Of a stretch of DNA of 64,000 nt, positions 61,900 to 64,000 are shown in pieces; the first letter of the stretch is position 1; each line of letters begins with the position of its first letter. The stretch lies in contig JAKSXM010000007.1 in assembly GCA_022575985.1 (NCBI GenBank), positions 13,022,501-13,086,500 of the forward strand, written 5' to 3'. The translations under genes were made by a program, and so were the position numbers. The notes beneath the pieces were generated by a model. It saw only the letters and a program-made list of their open reading frames with translations, made no database searches and was not told the DNA's origin. Source of the stretch: Anagrus nilaparvatae. Lineage: Eukaryota > Arthropoda > Insecta > Hymenoptera > Mymaridae.

Positions 61900-62090
61900 T
61901 TTTGTAAATTTTCGAAAAAAAACTGTAAATTATCAATTTTTCTCGTAAATTTACAAAAAAAAATTGGAAATACTCAAATTTTTAGTTAATATACTAAATT
62001 TAATAAATTTACGATTTTTTTCGAAAATTTACTAATTTTTCGAAAATATTCTATTTTTTTGTGAATCTAAGAAAGTTACTTTTTACAGTG

Positions 62091-62355
62091 GATATATAGC
62101 TAGGAAAAGGGTGCATTCTCCTTCTTCTTGCACAGACTTCATTCATAAGCATTTTGGGGTACCCCACTTTGTCATGTCAGTAATAATGTCGAGTTTTCAC
62201 TTTTCAACCCGAATCTAAAAATTTTTAATTATCAAAAAATCTGTTTACTAATGCTAAAAGCAAATAAATATTAATGTATATTGTCTAGAAAATAATTTTG
62301 GTTAACAAATATATATGAGTCTTTCTTTGCCAAAACAGCAATGGTGGGCAGGTCG
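62091..62355. other. Short interval without recognisable feature
   Basis: AT-rich sequence between the MITE and the terminal palindrome. Nothing supported. Confidence 0.7.
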
Positions 62356-64000
62356 GGTCCTCGGATCGGCCTCAAATTTTTCCCATGTTTTTATAACATA
62401 AAGATAGGAAAATCCTGAAATTTTTAGCCTTCTAGATCTTAAACATCCCGAGTTATGGCCAACCAAACTCATTAGGCGGCTCTCGGCCAGCGTTAGTGCT
62501 TTTCGGGAAAATGGTTAAAAATCATAAATATAAGCTTGAAATAAAATTCTGAAAGAGTATATATGTTGGGAAACCTTCAGTAAATCCATTTCTGCCATTA
62601 GTTTTTCGGAAAAACCTAGGGAAATTCCGAAAAATGGGAAAATGTGTTTTAAGAAAAATCGCAATATCTCATTTTCCGCCATTTTTTTTTTTTAAATTTT
62701 TTTTTCAAAATTTTTCTCAACCAAAATCCCATCGATCTATCCTAAAAAAAATTTTGATTTCGGCCATTAAGGTCGATTATAGCCTGTTTTAGAATAATTT
62801 CACATTTTTAATACTTCTTTATTTAATTTTCCATAAGGGGTTAAAATAATTGAATTTTTTGCTTTCAGAATCGAATAGCCAGGGAAAAAGTAGTCCTAAA
62901 TAAAAAAAAAAATTACTATTTTCGATGAAAATTAACCAAGTTATGGTCAAGTAAAGATACTGTCAAAAACTACCATTTTTGTACTAATTCCAATTTTAGG
63001 CTCTAAACCACATTATAACTTAAAAAATGCACAACTCGCTTAAATTTTATCGTAAAAAGAAAAGTTTTGGATTATTATCGAATATTTTTTCCTTGGCTAT
63101 TCTTTTATGCAAGAAAAAAATTAGTTTAGTTGATAAAAAGTTTTTTTTTGGTCAAAAACTAATGTAACATGTTAAAGACTGTTTTTGATTATTATCATTT
63201 TTTAACAAAAAAAATAAATTTCTGTCAATAAAATTAATTTTTTTATTGGATAAACGAATAGACAAGGAAAAAATATTCGATAATAATCCAAAACTTTTCT
63301 TTTTACGATAAAATTTAAGCGAGTTATGCATTTTTTAAGTTATAATGTGGTTTAGAGCCTAAAATTGGAATTAGTACAAAAATGGTAGTTTTTGACAGTA
63401 TCTTTACTTGACCATAACTTGGTTAATTTTCATCAAAATAGTAATTTTTTTTTTATTTAGGACTACTTTTTCCCTGGCTATTCGATTCTGAAAGCAAAAA
63501 ATTTAATTATTTTAACCCCTTATGGAAAATTAAATAAAGAAGTATTAAAAATGTGAAATTATTCTAAAACAGGCTATAATCGACCTTAATGGCCGAAATT
63601 AAAATTTTTTTTAGGATAGATCGATGGGATTTCGGTTGAGAAAAATTTTCAAAAAAAAATTTTCAAAAAAAAAATGGCGGAAAATGAGATATTGCGATTT
63701 TTCTTAAAACACATTTTCCCATTTTCCGGAATTTCCCTGGGTTTTTCCGAAAAACTAATGGCAGAAATGGATTTACTGAAGGTTTCCCAACATATATACT
63801 CTTTCAGAATTTTATTTCAAGCTTATATTTATGATTTTTAACCATTTTCCCGAAAAGCACTAACGCTGGCCGAGAGCCGCCTAATGAGTTTGGTTGGCCA
63901 TAACTCGGGATGTTTAAGATCTAGAAGGCTAAAAATTTCAGGATTTTCCTATCTTTATGTTATAAAAACATGGGAAAAATTTGAGGCCGATCTGAGGACC
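62356..64000. repeat. Giant palindrome, arms of about 780 bp, running off the window end
   Basis: The last bases of the window (GAGGCCGATCTGAGGACC) mirror GGTCCTCGGATCGGCCTC at 62356. Pairing stays near perfect inward: AACCAAACTCATTAGGCGGC with GCCGCCTAATGAGTTTGGTT, GATCGATGGGATTT-type, CAGAATCGAATAGCCAGGGA with TCCCTGGCTATTCGATTCTG, and AATTTTATCGTAAAAAGAAA with its mirror near 63295. The centre is near 63178. The outer end of the right arm lies beyond the window. No long frame. Confidence 0.85.

Larger units (their letters stand above)
61184..62090. repeat. Second copy of the 10648-11007 MITE, split by a LINE insertion
   Basis: The left part begins GCTGTAAAAAGTAACTTTCT at about 61185 and runs to about 61320. 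The right part resumes at about 61900 (TTTGTAAATTTTCGAAAAAA) and ends GTTACTTTTTACAGTG at 62090. Removing 61321-61899 restores the arm order seen at 10648-11007. Confidence 0.75.

Overview
The window is a very AT-rich animal genomic segment, almost certainly from an insect. It holds one large split gene on the + strand, surrounded and filled by transposon debris. The evidence is GT-AG introns with T-rich acceptors, AATAAA poly(A) signals, coding exons that are islands of higher GC, a protein of the insect cuticle/spindle-matrix family Skeletor, and dense foldback (palindromic) elements. I cannot place the insect order from sequence alone.

Gene. Twelve coding exons (12281-12353 through 56547-58040) join in a consistent phase into a 1170-residue protein. 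In order it has a signal peptide, two DM13 domains (about 33-136 and 155-257), a DOMON domain (about 275-447), a Thr/Pro/Asn-rich linker, a cupredoxin-like domain (about 501-690) and a long low-complexity Asn/Gln/His/Tyr-rich tail. The tail ends in a furin-like RVKR site and a hydrophobic C-terminus. An alternative terminal exon (39258-39512) sits in the 8.9-kb intron after the second DM13 domain. It is in phase with exon 5 and would give a 356-residue secreted form with only the two DM13 domains and a basic, Gln-rich end.

Layout. 1-7.7 kb: upstream DNA with two foldback remnants and one dispersed hairpin repeat. 7.7-8.1 kb: CpG-enriched candidate promoter/5'UTR region. 8.1-12.26 kb: tandem repeats and a MITE. 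12.28 kb: signal-peptide exon. 12.35-27.64 kb: intron 1, repeat-rich. 27.6-34.0 kb: DM13 exons 2-5 around a 5.3-kb intron that carries a large palindrome. 34.0-42.9 kb: intron 5, with foldback elements and the alternative last exon. 42.9-53.3 kb: intron 6, with LINE tails, a zinc-finger-like remnant and a 5S-rRNA-like segment. 53.3-58.0 kb: exons 7-12. 58.0-64.0 kb: 3' flank with MITEs, a LINE fragment nested in a MITE, and a giant palindrome running off the end.

The most unusual non-genic feature is a dispersed element of about 60 bp, at least nine copies in both orientations, built on a TTTCTC-GAAA-GAGAAA hairpin. In some copies it is preceded by a CTAGATGGCG motif resembling the CTCF core. 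I found no RNA gene, CRISPR array or second protein-coding gene that I can support.
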